From the NCBI RefSeq assembly GCF_023555495.1, contig NZ_JALCZO010000001.1:806001-870000 (forward strand): 64,000 bases of DNA, in the 5' to 3' direction. The DNA is from Polaribacter sp. Z022 (GTDB taxonomy: Bacteria > Bacteroidota > Bacteroidia > Flavobacteriales > Flavobacteriaceae). A model generated the notes under the pieces. The model was given only the letters and a program-made list of their open reading frames with translations, searched no databases and was not told where the DNA came from. Shown here one piece after another: positions 62,631-64,000 of this stretch (positions within the stretch are counted from its first letter, which is position 1; every line of letters starts with the position of its first letter). Made by a program: the position numbers and the translations under genes.

Positions 62631-63836
62631 ATGATTTCAGTAAAAGAAGCAAAAAACATAATTTTAAATTCAACACAAGATTTTGGTGTTGAAGAAATTC
62701 CGTTTATAAACTCTGTTGGCAGAATTTTAAAAGAAGAAATTGTAGCAGACAGAGATTTTCCACCATTTAATAGAGTTTCTATGGATGGAATTGCTATTGA
62801 TTTTAAGGAATTTAGTTCTAGACTGCGATCTAACAGACAATTAACTTTTAAAGTAGAAGGTATTCAAGCTGCAGGAAGTGAACAATTGTCATTGCAAAAT
62901 TCTGAAAACTGTATTGAAGTAATGACAGGTGCAGTTTTACCAAATAATGCAGATACAGTAATTCGTTATGAAGATGTAACTATCAAAAACGGAATTGCAA
63001 CAATCAATATAGATGCTATAAACGAGAAACAAAACGTTCACAATAAAGGAAAAGATGGTAAAGTTGGAGATGTTTTAATCTCAGAAAGCAAAATTATTTC
63101 TGCTGCAGAAATTGGTGTTTTAGCAACAGTTGGTAAATCAATAGTAAAAGTTGCAAAACAGCCCAAAGTAATGATAGTTTCTACTGGTGATGAATTGGTT
63201 GGTGTAGATGAAATTCCTTTAGAACATCAAATAAGAAGAAGTAATGTTTTTACATTGGTTTCGTTATTAGAAAGGTTACATATTTCTTCAGAAACTGCTC
63301 ATATTACAGATGATAAACCTATTTTAAAAGAAAAAATAAAGGGTTTTTTAAAAGAGTATGATGTGTTACTTTTTAGTGGTGCAGTTAGTAAAGGTAAGTA
63401 CGATTTTCTACCAGAAGTTTTTGATGAATTAGGAGTAGAAAAACTATTTCACAAAGTAGCTCAAAGACCAGGAAAACCATTTTTTTATGGTAAAACAGCC
63501 GATTGCAATATTTTCGGATTTCCTGGGAATCCAATTTCAACTTTTGTAAATTGTTTGGCGTATTTTTATCCTTGGTATTTTAAATCTGTAGGAGTAGAAC
63601 CAAAAGAAGAAACTGCAATTTTAGGAGAAGATGTATCTTTTAAACCAAATTTAGAATACTTTTTACAAGTAAGATTAGAAAGTAAATTTGGACATTTAGT
63701 TGCTTTTCCAATTAAAGGAAATGGTTCTGGAGATTTAGCAAGTTTAGTAAAAACAGATGCTTTTATTCAGTTACCAAAAAAGGAAGAAATACTTTTTAAA
63801 AAAGGAGAGGTTTTTAATATAATTAGGTATAGATAA
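62631..63836 (+). CDS. moeA: Molybdopterin molybdotransferase
   Basis: A 401-residue MoeA that inserts molybdate into adenylylated molybdopterin. Visible are FPPFNRVSMDGIAI (about 44-57, conserved P-P-F-x-x-S-x-M-D-G), GAVLPNNADTVIRYED, the MoCF_biosynth segment VMIVSTGDELV and VLLFSGAVSKGKYD, and FGFPGNPIST near 300-312. Domain order and length are normal. It ends on the ATG of moaC (TAATG), so the two are coupled. Confidence 0.95.
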   Translation: MISVKEAKNIILNSTQDFGVEEIPFINSVGRILKEEIVADRDFPPFNRVSMDGIAIDFKEFSSRLRSNRQLTFKVEGIQAAGSEQLSLQNSENCIEVMTGAVLPNNADTVIRYEDVTIKNGIATINIDAINEKQNVHNKGKDGKVGDVLISESKIISAAEIGVLATVGKSIVKVAKQPKVMIVSTGDELVGVDEIPLEHQIRRSNVFTLVSLLERLHISSETAHITDDKPILKEKIKGFLKEYDVLLFSGAVSKGKYDFLPEVFDELGVEKLFHKVAQRPGKPFFYGKTADCNIFGFPGNPISTFVNCLAYFYPWYFKSVGVEPKEETAILGEDVSFKPNLEYFLQVRLESKFGHLVAFPIKGNGSGDLASLVKTDAFIQLPKKEEILFKKGEVFNIIRYR

Positions 63837-64000
63837 TGAGTAAATTCAGTCATTTAAATTCAAAAGGAAATCCTAAAATGGTAAATGTTTCTGATAAGAA
63901 AATTACCAAAAGAACAGCTATTGCAAAAGCAACCATGTTTTTAGGAAAAGAAGTAATTGCTCATTTTACAAATGATGAGTTAACTACCAAAAAAGGACCC
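63836..64000 (+). CDS. moaC: Cyclic pyranopterin monophosphate synthase, 5' part
   Basis: The first 55 codons are inside the window. The sequence begins MSKFSHLNSKGNPKMVNVSD and continues with ITKRTAIAKATM and KKGP, matching the MoaC start (S-H-x-D/N-x-x-G-x-x-x-M-V-D/N-V-x-x-K-x-x-T-x-R-x-A). The 3' part is cut off, so a MoaC-MoaB fusion, seen in some Bacteroidetes, cannot be excluded. It starts on the last base of the moeA stop. Confidence 0.88.
   Translation, partial: MSKFSHLNSKGNPKMVNVSDKKITKRTAIAKATMFLGKEVIAHFTNDELTTKKGP

Overview
The window reads as one stretch of a chromosome from a low-GC marine-type member of the Flavobacteriaceae (Bacteroidetes), most like Polaribacter or a near relative; the genus is an inference from gene content and style, not a database match. 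The evidence is AT-rich coding with strong A/T third positions, Bacteroidetes-type promoters (TTG, 17-23 bases, TAnnTTTG) instead of sigma70 boxes, almost no Shine-Dalgarno sites, a type IX secretion C-terminal sorting domain, gliding genes gldD and gldE beside ssb and mutY, and a TonB receptor paired with a DUF5689 lipoprotein. No rRNA, tRNA, CRISPR array, insertion sequence or prophage gene was seen.

Layout. 1-6129: end of a surface polysaccharide cluster (two polymerase/ligase-like membrane proteins, three glycosyltransferases, one polyprenyl-phosphate sugar-phosphate transferase), tightly packed on +. 6180-8676: purD and a GT28-like glycosyltransferase, separated by an intergenic repeat. 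8650-10396: a PhoR/PhoB-like two-component pair on -, sharing with the divergent secreted protein at 10616 an intergenic region that holds three 11-bp-spaced direct-repeat pairs. 12557-15129: exonuclease and ABC-F protein, convergent. 15130-15419: structured intergenic region with a candidate small RNA. 15420-19425: operon of a sugar nucleotidyltransferase, a TPR protein, a DUF4292 lipoprotein and an EnvC-like protein. 19428-24195: thioesterase, SPOR protein, dprA, a kinase-like unknown, a DMT transporter. 24235-27645: the gldD-gldE-ssb-mutY block, divergent from HU, a 29-residue basic protein and RNase G/E. 29982-35461: secreted nuclease/phosphatase-like protein, TonB receptor, DUF5689 lipoprotein. 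35529-38618: epimerase, then ftsX-DUF3098-uppP-truB. 38700-40875: mscL, alr, tdk on -. 40976-49708: mixed small operons ending with glyS. 49780-54757: Cys-rich HMA lipoprotein, DMT transporter, pair of M16 peptidases. 55023-55814: rplU-rpmA. 55923-58664: LytS/LytTR-like two-component system, followed by a candidate small transcript. 58913-64000: Kdo transferase, two YeeE/YedE sulfur-transport proteins, an unknown, then moaA-moeA-moaC (molybdenum cofactor; moaC is cut by the window end).

How it works together. Most of the window is housekeeping plus cell-envelope work: capsule/LPS sugars, undecaprenyl recycling, FtsX/EnvC division functions, gliding lipoproteins and outer-membrane uptake. The least explained parts are intergenic. 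(a) Two 15-bp direct repeats with a 20-bp period sit between the LytTR regulator and a -7 box followed by a hairpin and terminator. (b) On the opposite strand near 15.2 kb, a promoter, three CTGAAA dyads, a hairpin with a C-rich loop and an otherwise ownerless terminator suggest a second small RNA, whose loop is partly complementary to the first. (c) Three tandem hairpins fill the leader of the RNase G/E gene. (d) Three copies of a dispersed intergenic element keep a stem while its bases change. (e) A palindromic repeat of known flavobacterial type lies in frame inside the Kdo transferase gene. There is no gene-free stretch above 300 bases; the two longest (15130-15419 and 58665-58912) are described in the features.
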